This document shows, piece by piece, positions 1-7,825 of a DNA stretch of 64,000 bases. The notes under the pieces are model-generated. The model worked only from the letters and a program-made list of their open reading frames with translations. It was not told the origin of the DNA and did not search any database. The first letter of the stretch is position 1. Each line of letters opens with the position of its first letter. The position numbers and the translations under genes were made by a program. Source of the DNA: an uncultured Dehalococcoidia bacterium (GTDB lineage Bacteria; Chloroflexota; Dehalococcoidia; Lucifugimonadales; Australimonadaceae); assembly GCA_958295525.1 (NCBI GenBank), contig OY282355.1, positions 1,091,504-1,155,503 of the forward strand, in the 5' to 3' direction.

Positions 1-785
1 TCCTCGTCATTCCCGCCGTTTTCGCCGAGGTCGCCGCGCCGCACGACCCGATAGACGGCGACTTGCGCGCCCGCCTTCTGCCGCCCGCGTGGACGGACGG
101 CGGCGAGTGGAGCCATCCGCTCGGCACCGACCGGCTGGGGCGCGATATCCTGAGCCGGATGATCCACGGCGCGCGCACGGCGGCGCTCGTCTCGCTCGCG
201 GCGCTCGCCGTGGGGGGGACGATAGGCTCGCTGCTCGGCCTTCTCGCGGGCTATTTCGGCGGGTGGTGGGACCACGTGATTATGCGGCTGGTGGACATCA
301 ATCTCTCGCTGCCGCTGATCTTGCTCGCGCTCGTGCTCGTCGTGCTTTTCGAGCCGGGGACAGCGACGACCGTGGCCGTCGTCGCGCTTTTGCTGTGGTC
401 GCGGTACGCTCGGCAGGTGCGCGCGGAGGCTCTCACGCTCAAGGAGATGGACTTCGTGGCGCGGGCGCGCGTCGCGGGCGCGTCCAACCTCCGCATCATC
501 TTCCGCCATATCTTTCCGAACGTCGTCAACACGATCATCGTGCTGGCGACGCTGCAGGTCGGCAACGTCATTCTGCTGGAGGCGTCGCTGAGTTTCCTGG
601 GCGCGGGCATTCCGCCGCCGAACCCGGCTTGGGGCGTGATGATCGCGGAAGGCCGCGACTACATCACGACCTCGTGGTGGCTGTCGGTCATCCCTGGGCT
701 CGCCATAATGCTCACCGTGCTCTCGATGAACCTCTTCGGCGATTGGCTCCGCGACCGCCTCGACCCCAAACTGCGCCAGTTGTAG
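1..785 (+). CDS. Peptide/nickel-type ABC transporter permease (DppC/OppC class), 3' part
   Basis: Inner-membrane permease subunit of a dipeptide/oligopeptide-type importer; it would pair with a DppB-like permease and ATPases lying outside the window. The frame is open from base 3 with no start, so the 5' end is missing; about 260 residues are visible. The DppC signature [18 protein letters not shown] lies at bases 123-176 and the ATPase-contacting EAA loop, ending [17 protein letters not shown], at 471-521. Several hydrophobic membrane segments surround it and the protein ends with the family-typical LDPKLRQL. The substrate cannot be told from the sequence. Confidence 0.93.
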   Translation, partial: LVIPAVFAEVAAPHDPIDGDLRARLLPPAWTDGGEWSHPLGTDRLGRDILSRMIHGARTAALVSLAALAVGGTIGSLLGLLAGYFGGWWDHVIMRLVDINLSLPLILLALVLVVLFEPGTATTVAVVALLLWSRYARQVRAEALTLKEMDFVARARVAGASNLRIIFRHIFPNVVNTIIVLATLQVGNVILLEASLSFLGAGIPPPNPAWGVMIAEGRDYITTSWWLSVIPGLAIMLTVLSMNLFGDWLRDRLDPKLRQL

Positions 786-809
786 GGAGCGAGGCCGCCC
801 CCTGCCCCC

Positions 810-833
810 GTCATTCCCGCGAAGGCGGGAATC
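810..833. repeat. Intergenic palindromic repeat copy
   Basis: One copy of the palindromic element (core TTCCCGC-N4-GCGGGAA) seen repeatedly in this window. It sits between the convergent permease and amidohydrolase genes. Confidence 0.7.
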
Positions 834-860
834 CCGCCTCCCTGCCTCCCCTCCCTCCCG

Positions 861-1946
861 CTAGGCGGGCGCGGCGTAGAGGCGGGCGGCGTTGCGCCAG
901 AGGATCGCGTCCAAGTCGTCGTCGGACAATTCGGGGTTCTCCGCCATCTCGCGCAACTCGTCGCCGCAGGTCCGCACGTTCACCTCGTGGGGGAAGTCGC
1001 TCGACCACACAAACGCCTCGCTGCCCACCGTCCGCACGGCATGCGCGAGGTCGGGCTCGTCGCCCTCGACGCCGACGTACAGCCGCCCTTCCTTGACGTT
1101 GCGCGCGATGTAGCCGCGGACGGACTCGCCGTCCTGCAAACGGACGTACTCGCCGCGCGGGTCGAGGGGCGTGAACGCTTTGTAGGAGCCGTCGGCCCGC
1201 TCCAGCGCCATCAGAAACCAGCCCACGCCGCCCTCCATAAACCCGTATCGGACATTCGGAAATTTGTCGAAAACGCCGTTGAACAGGAGCGACATAAAGC
1301 CGATGGTGATGCCGAACGGGTGCCCCATCGCGTGGATGGCCGCGAACACGTTGAGGTCGTTGAAGCCCAGGTTGGGGTAGGCGCCGCCGTGAATGGAGAG
1401 GCAGCAGCCGAGCCGGTCGGCTTCCTCGTAGACGGGCCAGTACGTCTTGGCCCCGTGGTGCTGAGGCAGCCCCGTCGCGGGGAGCATCGCGCCGCGCATG
1501 CCCAAGTCCTCGACGGCGCGCCGCAACTCGCGCACTGCGGCGTCCGGCTCCTGCATCGGGATGAGCGCGAGCCCCTGCAAGCGGGCGTCGCGGGCGAGAT
1601 ATTCCTCGGCGAGCCAGTCGTTGTACGCCCTCGTGAGGGCGATGGCCTGGTCGCGGTCGACCATCCTGCCGACGGAGAGGGCGTCCGTGGGGTAGAGCGC
1701 CGCGCCTCCGATGGAGAGTTCGTCCATAAAGCGCGCCCAGCCCGCCGCGCCGTCCGGGTTGGAGAACGACCCCTCCGGCGTGATGCTGAGCAGGCCGTGG
1801 TAGTTGTCCAGTTCGGGGATGGGGCCGATGCGGCTGACGGCGCGCGCCTCGCGCCACGCGCGCGGCATCCGTGAGACGATGCCCTCCCGGTCTTCGAAGA
1901 TGTGGCCGTCGCCGTCGTAGATGGGGCCGCTGCGCGTCCGCTCCAT
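861..1946 (-). CDS. Amidohydrolase family protein (TIM-barrel metal hydrolase)
   Basis: 361-residue member of the amidohydrolase_2 family, relatives of ACMSD and gamma-resorcylate decarboxylase that hydrolyse or decarboxylate small aromatic or carboxylic substrates. The N-terminal metal motif is DGDGH (residues 11-15), so the first His of the usual HxH is an Asp. Later metal ligands are visible in LSIHGG and in WSSDFPHE near the C-terminus. The ATG at 1946 has GGAGG eight bases upstream. It is the last gene of a leftward run with the cupin-like and PPOX genes, divergent from a Rieske oxygenase, which suggests a shared catabolic role. Substrate unknown; paralogues lie at 55,201, 56,346 and 57,367. 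Confidence 0.88.
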   Translation of the reverse strand: MERTRSGPIYDGDGHIFEDREGIVSRMPRAWREARAVSRIGPIPELDNYHGLLSITPEGSFSNPDGAAGWARFMDELSIGGAALYPTDALSVGRMVDRDQAIALTRAYNDWLAEEYLARDARLQGLALIPMQEPDAAVRELRRAVEDLGMRGAMLPATGLPQHHGAKTYWPVYEEADRLGCCLSIHGGAYPNLGFNDLNVFAAIHAMGHPFGITIGFMSLLFNGVFDKFPNVRYGFMEGGVGWFLMALERADGSYKAFTPLDPRGEYVRLQDGESVRGYIARNVKEGRLYVGVEGDEPDLAHAVRTVGSEAFVWSSDFPHEVNVRTCGDELREMAENPELSDDDLDAILWRNAARLYAAPA

Positions 1947-2001
1947 AACGAACCTCCTCCCTCGCTCGCGCCTGCGGCGCCGCGCCGGAGCCTGCCGGCG
2001 G

Positions 2002-2523
2002 TCAGTCGTACCACTGGCCGGTCACGGTTTTGCCGTCGGCGACGCCGGGGTCGACGATGGTCGTCTTGAACGGAGGGAAGAGGACGTCGACGATGATTCG
2101 GGGCGCGGGGGCGGGGCGCGTCCGCCGCTCCACAATCTCGTCCACGCGCTTGACGTGCGCCTCGAGCGCCCCGGCGATGAGCCGCGCGAATTCAGGGTTG
2201 CCCGACGCTTTGATCGCCTCTTCGTCGATCAGCCCCTCGACCGCCGCCGCGACCGGATTCGCCGGCCCGGGGACGCCGCCATGCACCTCGCCCGGCGGAT
2301 TCCAGGTCACTTCCGGGCGCATCTCGTCCGAGAAGTGAATGGAGAGTTCGCCGGACTCGTGCGAGTGGCGAATGCCGACTTCTCCGGGTATGAGCAGCAA
2401 GGCTGTGACGAGGCACTTGTCGTTTTCGACGAGCGTGTACCACTTGCGCTTGTGCGCGCCGGGAATCGTCTCGCCCCGCCAGCCCTGCAGGTCCGCCGGA
2501 AGCGTATAGGGATTGATCGCCAT
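2002..2523 (-). CDS. Cupin-like hypothetical protein
   Basis: 173-residue protein beginning MAINPYTLP. The ATG at 2523 is preferred to an upstream TTG at 2550 because GAGGAG sits just before it. The stretch PGEVGIRHSHESGELSIHF resembles the first cupin metal motif (HxH-x3-E), so a small metal-binding beta-barrel is likely; a second cupin motif is not clear. It lies between the PPOX gene upstream and the amidohydrolase downstream on the same strand, probably co-transcribed. No specific function can be assigned. Confidence 0.72.
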   Translation of the reverse strand: MAINPYTLPADLQGWRGETIPGAHKRKWYTLVENDKCLVTALLLIPGEVGIRHSHESGELSIHFSDEMRPEVTWNPPGEVHGGVPGPANPVAAAVEGLIDEEAIKASGNPEFARLIAGALEAHVKRVDEIVERRTRPAPAPRIIVDVLFPPFKTTIVDPGVADGKTVTGQWYD

Positions 2524-2596
2524 CGCATTCTCCTCGCGCTTATGCCGCAAGAGGCCCCGGCCTCCCGCGCCGCTCCCGCCCGCAAGCGGAAGCCGT

Positions 2597-3208
2597 CTAC
2601 CACAACTGATCGACCTGATTCGCCCCTTCCTCGGATGCGTCTATCTCCTCCGCGCTCATCACCTTCACCTGATCCGAGACGACCTGCCCGTAGGTGGGAT
2701 AGGAGGAGCGCTCGATCTGGGCGTCCGGATCCCACAGCCTCGAGCGGATGAACGCCCGCCCGCAGTGGAGGAACGCCTCTTTCACCGTCACGCGCAGGCC
2801 GGAGAGCGGGAGTCTGCCGTTGACGGACAGCGGCGCGAGCAATTCCGGGTCGGTGACGATCTCCGCCGTCCCGCTCACGCGCAGCGTCTCGTTCATCCCG
2901 GGAACGAAGAAGAGCAGGCCGACTTCCGGGTTGCCGACGACGTTCTGGAGCGTGTCGACTTGGTTGTTGCCGGGGCGGTCGGGGATCAGCAGCGTTCGCT
3001 CGTCGGGCGCCGCGACGAATCCGGGCGGGTCGCCTCGCGGGGAGGTGTCCATCATGCCGTCCGCTCCGACCGACGTCAGCACGCAGAACGGCGAGATGGC
3101 GATGAAGTTGCGCGAGTGCTCGTCGAGCCGGGACAACACCTTCTGATGGGCCAAGGGTTTGGGCTCCCGGTAGGCCGTCCGCAATTCAGGCATATTGGAA
3201 ATGACCAT
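2597..3208 (-). CDS. Pyridoxamine 5'-phosphate oxidase-family flavoprotein
   Basis: 203-residue split-barrel FMN-binding protein of the PPOX-like family. The core PFCVLTSVGADGMMDTSPRG, followed by RTLLIPDRPGNN and VGLLFFVPGMNETLRVSG, matches the FMN-dependent subgroup that has C-terminal residues beyond the barrel (like MSMEG_1061). The ATG at 3208 has AAGGAGG upstream. It is first in a leftward group with the cupin-like and amidohydrolase genes and is divergent from the Rieske oxygenase, from which only about 117 bases separate it. It could reduce or oxidise a product of that oxygenase, which is inference only. Confidence 0.88.
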   Translation of the reverse strand: MVISNMPELRTAYREPKPLAHQKVLSRLDEHSRNFIAISPFCVLTSVGADGMMDTSPRGDPPGFVAAPDERTLLIPDRPGNNQVDTLQNVVGNPEVGLLFFVPGMNETLRVSGTAEIVTDPELLAPLSVNGRLPLSGLRVTVKEAFLHCGRAFIRSRLWDPDAQIERSSYPTYGQVVSDQVKVMSAEEIDASEEGANQVDQLW

Positions 3209-3277
3209 CGCAACGCCTCCTTGCGCGTCCCGTCCGGTTGGAGCGCGGGAGCGCGATTCGCCGCGTATTGATGGTAC

Positions 3278-3283
3278 TATAAC
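3278..3283 (+). promoter_or_regulatory. Probable -10 box for the Rieske oxygenase gene
   Basis: TATAAC within GTACTATAACGC, 43 bases before the ATG at 3326, in the intergenic gap between divergent genes. No clear -35 box was seen. Confidence 0.45.
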
Positions 3284-3325
3284 GCATATCGCTCCGCAGG
3301 CAAGGCCGCGCAAGGAGGCGCCGTT

Positions 3326-4630
3326 ATGTTGAGCGCGTCGGACAACGAAATGCTGACCGGAGTCGGCAAGGGAACGCCGATGGGCGCCCTGATGCGCCGC
3401 TACTGGCTTCCGGTGATGCCCGTCGAGGAACTCGGCGAACCCGACTCGCCTCCGCAGCGCTTCCGCCTTCTCGGAGAAGACCTCGTGCTTTTCAGGGACT
3501 CCAACGGCGACGTCGGAGTGTTCGCGGAAGCCTGCCCCCACCGCGGCGTCTCGCTCTTTTTCGGGCGCAACGAGAACGCCGGCCTCCGCTGCGTCTACCA
3601 CGGCTGGAAGTACGACGTTTCCGGCCAGTGCGTGGATATGCCCAACGAGCCCGGCGAGAGCCAGTTCAAGCACAAGATGCGCGCCGGCGCCTACCGGGGC
3701 GCGATTCACGGCGGAGTCGTCTGGGCCTACCTCGGCGAGGGCGACCCGCCCGGCCTGCCCGAGTTCGAGTGGGCGCTCGTCCCGGAAGACCAACGCAAGT
3801 TCGCTTTGGCGCAGCGCGAATGCAACTGGATGCAGGGGCTGGAAGGCGACATAGACACGAGCCACCTCTTCTTTCTGCACGGGCGCCTCAACCCGGACGA
3901 CCCGCCTTCCGCCGGCGTGTGGCACGACGACAAGCATCCCACGCTCGACGTCATCCCCACGAAGTACGGAGTCGTCTACGGCGCGAACCGCGAGGAGCGC
4001 CACGGCCTCGCCTACTGGCGCGTCACGCAGTTCCTCTTTCCCGTGTTCACATTCTTTCCGGCCAACCCCGACGGCACGGTGCCCGGCCACATTTGGGTTC
4101 CGCTGGACGACGGCCACACGATGGTTTGGACCGTGGCGTGGCATCCGGCGGCGCCCCTTTCGGCGTCCACCGCGATGTTCGGCTTCGGCCCCGGCAACCA
4201 TCCGGCGGGCGAATTGCTGCCCGACGCCGCGGGCCCGCTCGGACGCTTCCGCCCGCGCGCCAACCGCGCCAACGACTACCTGATAGACCGCGAGATGCAG
4301 CGCGAGGTCAACTTCACCGGCATCCCCAGCGTCTTTCTGCAAGACCAGGCCGTAACGGAGAGCATGGGCGCCGTCCAAAACCGGGCGTCCGAGCACCTCG
4401 GCAGATCCGACGCGATGATCATTCAGGTGCGGCGGCGCATCTTGGACGCCGCCCGCGCGCTGCTGTACGACGACGTCACGCCGCCGTGCGTCGAAAACCC
4501 CGAGTGGTACCGCGTCCGCTCCGCCATCGGCACGCTCCCCGAGGGCGAGCCGTGGCACGAGCGGATGCGCGATTGGCTCTATGCCGAATCCGACGAGAAG
4601 CCGCCGCTCGATCTGGCCATCGTCCGCTAG
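3326..4630 (+). CDS. Rieske 2Fe-2S aromatic ring-hydroxylating oxygenase, large subunit
   Basis: 434-residue oxygenase component of the phthalate/vanillate-type Rieske family, which activates O2 at a mononuclear iron to hydroxylate or demethylate aromatic substrates. The Rieske cluster ligands are C70-x-H72 and C89-x2-H92. The mononuclear iron site is seen in GLEGDIDTSHLFFLHG. The ATG follows AAGGAGG. No ferredoxin-reductase partner is encoded nearby, so electrons must come from elsewhere. The divergent PPOX/cupin/amidohydrolase group may process the product. Substrate unknown. Confidence 0.93.
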   Translation: MLSASDNEMLTGVGKGTPMGALMRRYWLPVMPVEELGEPDSPPQRFRLLGEDLVLFRDSNGDVGVFAEACPHRGVSLFFGRNENAGLRCVYHGWKYDVSGQCVDMPNEPGESQFKHKMRAGAYRGAIHGGVVWAYLGEGDPPGLPEFEWALVPEDQRKFALAQRECNWMQGLEGDIDTSHLFFLHGRLNPDDPPSAGVWHDDKHPTLDVIPTKYGVVYGANREERHGLAYWRVTQFLFPVFTFFPANPDGTVPGHIWVPLDDGHTMVWTVAWHPAAPLSASTAMFGFGPGNHPAGELLPDAAGPLGRFRPRANRANDYLIDREMQREVNFTGIPSVFLQDQAVTESMGAVQNRASEHLGRSDAMIIQVRRRILDAARALLYDDVTPPCVENPEWYRVRSAIGTLPEGEPWHERMRDWLYAESDEKPPLDLAIVR

Positions 4631-4680
4631 GGCAGCGTTAGGGGCGCAGCGCCCCGTCTCCAAAGCGCCCCACGCGCCAC

Positions 4681-4750
4681 GTCATTCCTGCGTAGGCGGG
4701 AACCTACTGGGAGCGCCCCTATTCCCGTCGTTCCCGCGTAGGCGGGAATC
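4681..4750. repeat. Two copies of the intergenic palindromic repeat
   Basis: Copies at about 4681-4704 and 4727-4750, each with the TTCC(C/T)GCGTAGGCGGGAA core, fill most of the gap between the convergent Rieske and GT39-like genes. Confidence 0.75.
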
Positions 4751-4767
4751 TCGCCCCTCTTGCCCAG

Positions 4768-7041
4768 TCATTCCTCGAAGAGGAGAGTCGCTTCCCATAC
4801 CTCGCCCTCGCCGCGAACCCACTGCCCCGTGCGAACGCCGGCGACGGCGTAGTCCGGCAACGGAATCTGCGCGAAGCATTTCCCGTCGAACAGGATGCCG
4901 CGCAGCCGGAAATCAAAGCCTCTGGTATCGAAACCGAGGCTCCGCCGCTCCTCCGGCAGGTCGCTCAGGCGCTTCGGCTCGACGTGCAGGAAGAAGGGAA
5001 GTTCGACGTCGGACGAAACGCACGGCTCGCGCGTGTAGGTAAGCGTTCGCCGTTGCTCGTCAAGGCGCAGGTCGAACACGGCGCGAACCTCCGGCTCGCG
5101 GGACGCCGCGCGCTCGTAAGCCGTTCGGTAGACATCGGGATCCGTGAAAAGGAACGTCGATTCCCAGGGAGATACCGGATCAAAGGCTCCTGTCTGGCCT
5201 GTTCTGATCGCCGCGATGTCGTAGTCGGGCAAAGGAACAACCGCCGCGCACTTCCCGTCGAATTCATCCCCGTATTCTTGGAAATAGAAACTGATGTTGG
5301 CGCGTCCAAGGCTCCGCTCGGCTTCCGGCAAATCGCTCGTCCGCTCCGGGTAGACGAGGAGATAGAAGAGTCCTTCCGGGTCAGGGATGACGCAAGGCTC
5401 CTTGGCGTAGGTCAGCGAACGCTCGTCGCGGTTCAAGTAAAGGTCGTACTCGGAACGGGCGATTGGTTCGGAGGAGCGCGCGGCCTCATACGCGGCGGGG
5501 TAGGGATTATCCCCGGGCGTCTTCTCCGCGAGGAACGCAATCGCGTTGTTGTAGACGCTCCACGTTCCCAGCGTTTTCCCTGTGGAATTCGGACGCTCTC
5601 TGGTGAGCGAGAATCTCGCGAGGTCCGCGTTCACGATGCGCATCCTCGCTCTATCCGATTGAGGGAAACCGCCACGGGTTTTCACGATGTTGATGTCATA
5701 TTCCAGCGCCACCGGCCCTGAAGGTTGCCCCGCAAGGACCTGCTCCAGTCCCAGTTTTCCCCAAACGCCCGTTAGGTGCATTGAGTACTGCGTCTTGAGG
5801 CGTTCCGGGGTTGTCCGGTCAACCAAGAAATTGAATGAGGCGTATTGGAACGGGTGGATCAACGCCATAGCAGTCAGCGCCGCGCCTGCGCCCGCGCCCG
5901 CAGCCCCGTAGACCGCAGCCCGCAGCCGCGTTCGTGTGAGAATTGAGAGCAGCCATTTCAACCCGAACGCCGCAATCAGCGAAAACGGCGCGTAGATGAA
6001 GAACATATGCCGCAATCCGTAGATGCTGGAGTCCAGAAGGACCACCGTTGCAACCGGCAGAGCGAAACAGCCGATGAGGAGAAAGCCGAAGCGCAATCGG
6101 GTGTTCCGAACAACCTGCATCGGGCGCGCGGCGCCGCGCTGAAGCAGCGCGGCCGCGCCTATGCCGCCAAGCAGCAGCGCGAACGGCGGAGTCGTGATGG
6201 AGAACCACGTGAGGATGTAGTCCGCCGGAAGATTCGCGGAGGTGAACAACGATCCTCTGAACAGGCGGACCGGATCATAGGGGAAGCGGGCCATATGGGC
6301 GAACGACTCCGCGAACCGTCCGACAGGGTCGACCCAGAGGTGCGGCCACGTCGCGTAGAGAGCAAGCGCCGCCGCCGCCGTGAAGACGCCTGCGCTTATC
6401 AGGATGCGCTTCCGCTCCGCCCCGGTCGCGGCGAATCGGAGGTCGAATCCCCGCATAGCGAGAACCGCCGGCACGAGCATGACGCCCATAATGCGAATGT
6501 TCGTAAGGACGCCCACTGCGGCGCCAAGCAGCGCGAACGCCCACAGGTTGTCTCTTTTAAACGCCCGGTGCGTGAGGAACAACGCGATCATAAACATACT
6601 CAAGAACGGGACGTCTTTGCTGTTGAAGAACGAGTGGCCGTATATCCTCGGATGGATGAGAAACAGCAGCAGAACGGCTAGCGCAAGCGCCCCGGAGCCG
6701 AACAGCCGGCGCGCCAGCAGATACGCGAACAGCCCCCCCGCAAGGAGGAAGAGGCGCGTCATCAGGTGGCGAGTCAGGTAGATGTGGCGGCTGTCCTCCA
6801 GCCTGAACGCGCGCTCAACGAGCGTAAGCGGCCACTCGAACCCGACGCCGTACGCCCTATCGGGAAAATGCGAAAGCGCGTCGTCGGAACCCAAGACGTA
6901 ATCGAGCGTTAGACCGCCGCGAAAGCGCTCGCGGTTATCGTCGAAAGACAACCCGTAATCATCGAGAACCGCGAGGCTGGCCGCGAGGAACAACGCGAGC
7001 GCGACGAGCGCGGCCCGGTGCGGAAGCAGCGCGGCGGCCAC
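4768..7041 (-). CDS. GT39-like polytopic membrane glycosyltransferase with duplicated C-terminal domain
   Basis: About 757 residues. The N-terminal ~500 residues form many membrane segments in the style of GT-C/GT39 lipid-linked sugar transferases: an acidic pair in the first external loop (FDDN, D34-D35) and NSKD at 140-143. The C-terminus has two tandem copies (about 530-632 and 654-757) sharing LTYxxEPCV, SDLPExxRSLG, FDGKC, PLPDY and RTGQ, each with two matching cysteines (C550/C598 and C674/C722), probably an extracytoplasmic disulfide domain. The start is uncertain: the frame runs open into the repeat cluster; GTG at 7041 is the first usable codon before the first membrane segment, while a CTG at 7077 has GGAGAGG upstream. 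Confidence 0.75.
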   Translation of the reverse strand: MAAALLPHRAALVALALFLAASLAVLDDYGLSFDDNRERFRGGLTLDYVLGSDDALSHFPDRAYGVGFEWPLTLVERAFRLEDSRHIYLTRHLMTRLFLLAGGLFAYLLARRLFGSGALALAVLLLFLIHPRIYGHSFFNSKDVPFLSMFMIALFLTHRAFKRDNLWAFALLGAAVGVLTNIRIMGVMLVPAVLAMRGFDLRFAATGAERKRILISAGVFTAAAALALYATWPHLWVDPVGRFAESFAHMARFPYDPVRLFRGSLFTSANLPADYILTWFSITTPPFALLLGGIGAAALLQRGAARPMQVVRNTRLRFGFLLIGCFALPVATVVLLDSSIYGLRHMFFIYAPFSLIAAFGLKWLLSILTRTRLRAAVYGAAGAGAGAALTAMALIHPFQYASFNFLVDRTTPERLKTQYSMHLTGVWGKLGLEQVLAGQPSGPVALEYDINIVKTRGGFPQSDRARMRIVNADLARFSLTRERPNSTGKTLGTWSVYNNAIAFLAEKTPGDNPYPAAYEAARSSEPIARSEYDLYLNRDERSLTYAKEPCVIPDPEGLFYLLVYPERTSDLPEAERSLGRANISFYFQEYGDEFDGKCAAVVPLPDYDIAAIRTGQTGAFDPVSPWESTFLFTDPDVYRTAYERAASREPEVRAVFDLRLDEQRRTLTYTREPCVSSDVELPFFLHVEPKRLSDLPEERRSLGFDTRGFDFRLRGILFDGKCFAQIPLPDYAVAGVRTGQWVRGEGEVWEATLLFEE

Positions 7042-7125
7042 GGCGGATAGGCGGAAATGGCTAGCGTGCTTGCCCAGAACGTCGTCCCTCTCCGTAGATA
7101 TGCGGACGCAATCGTACCACGCAGG

Positions 7126-7360
7126 AAGGTTCCCTACGCGGGAATGACGGGGCAAGAGGGCGGGGGCTACGCGCTCCGTCGGGGGGCGAGATTCCCGCCT
7201 ACGCGGGAATGACGGGGCAAGGGGGCGAGGTTCCCGCCTACGCGGGAATGACGGGGCAAGGGGGCGAGAACGGCGCTGCGCGCTGCGCGCTGCGGACGGG
7301 GGCGAGATTCCCGCCTGCGCGGGAATGACGGATACAAGGGGACGGGAATGACGGGGCAAG
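7126..7360. repeat. Cluster of about five palindromic repeat copies
   Basis: Copies lie near 7127-7150, 7188-7216, 7227-7255, 7302-7330 and a half copy at 7342-7355. Each reads TTCCCGCCTACGCGGGAA or close to it, followed by TGACGGGGCAAGGGGGCGAG. A GC-rich filler (CTGCGCGCTGCGC) is interspersed and recurs at 7375-7395. Spacing is irregular, so this is not a CRISPR array. It separates the GT39-like gene from rnpB. Confidence 0.8.
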
Positions 7361-7406
7361 GGGGCGGGGGCGGCGCTGCGCGCTGCGCCCCGCTGCGCGA
7401 AAAATT

Positions 7407-7806
7407 GCGTCAAGAGGGCCTATAAGCCGGATTCTGTACGCGGCGCGAACGCCGCGCGGCGGCCATCTCTCTGGTCCCGCCGTCGCCGACGGGATCGTGC
7501 AGCCTACCCGGGGACTGCGGCCGGGCACCGCGCTCCGTTCCGAAGAGCGGAAACGTCCCTCTATTTGGCCTTGCTCCGAGCGGGGCTTGCCAGCATTCCG
7601 GCTTGCGCCGGAACCTGGTGCGCTCTTACCGCACCTTTTCACCCTTGCCTGCGCCCCGCGCGAACGCGAGGCCATCGGCGATCTGGTCTCTGTGGCGCTT
7701 TCCGTCGCATCGCTGCGCCTGGGCGTTACCCAGCGCTCTGCCCGGCGGAGTCCGGACTTTCCTCCCCGGCGCGAGCGCCGGAGCGGCCGCCCGGCCCTCT
7801 TGACGC
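7407..7806 (-). ncRNA. rnpB: RNase P RNA (bacterial class A)
   Basis: Catalytic RNA that matures tRNA 5' ends. On the minus strand the conserved 5' block GAGGAAAGTCCGGAC is complementary to bases around 7749-7763, and the conserved 3' block ACAGAATCCGGCTTAT to 7422-7437. The ends pair as helix P1: GCGTCAAGAGGGCC at the 5' end (7793-7806) with GGCCCTCTTGACGC at the 3' end (7407-7420). Length is near 400 nt, as expected. It lies directly downstream of the degenerate serine recombinase gene on the same strand. Exact ends are inferred from P1. Confidence 0.95.
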
Positions 7807-7825
7807 CCCCAGCATACCACGCGCT

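Noticed and set aside
3209-4663. Upstream 480-codon extension of the PPOX gene
   Set aside because: It is the mirror of the Rieske gene; the PPOX start at 3208 has a good ribosome site and the normal family length.
7126-7360. CRISPR-like array
   Set aside because: Units are irregularly spaced (about 39-75 bases), spacers are themselves similar to each other, and the same unit occurs singly elsewhere; no cas genes.
7042-7413. N-terminal extension of the GT39-like protein
   Set aside because: The residues are translated palindromic repeats (many PRHSR and FPRRRE-like units) and end next to rnpB; no start with a ribosome site.
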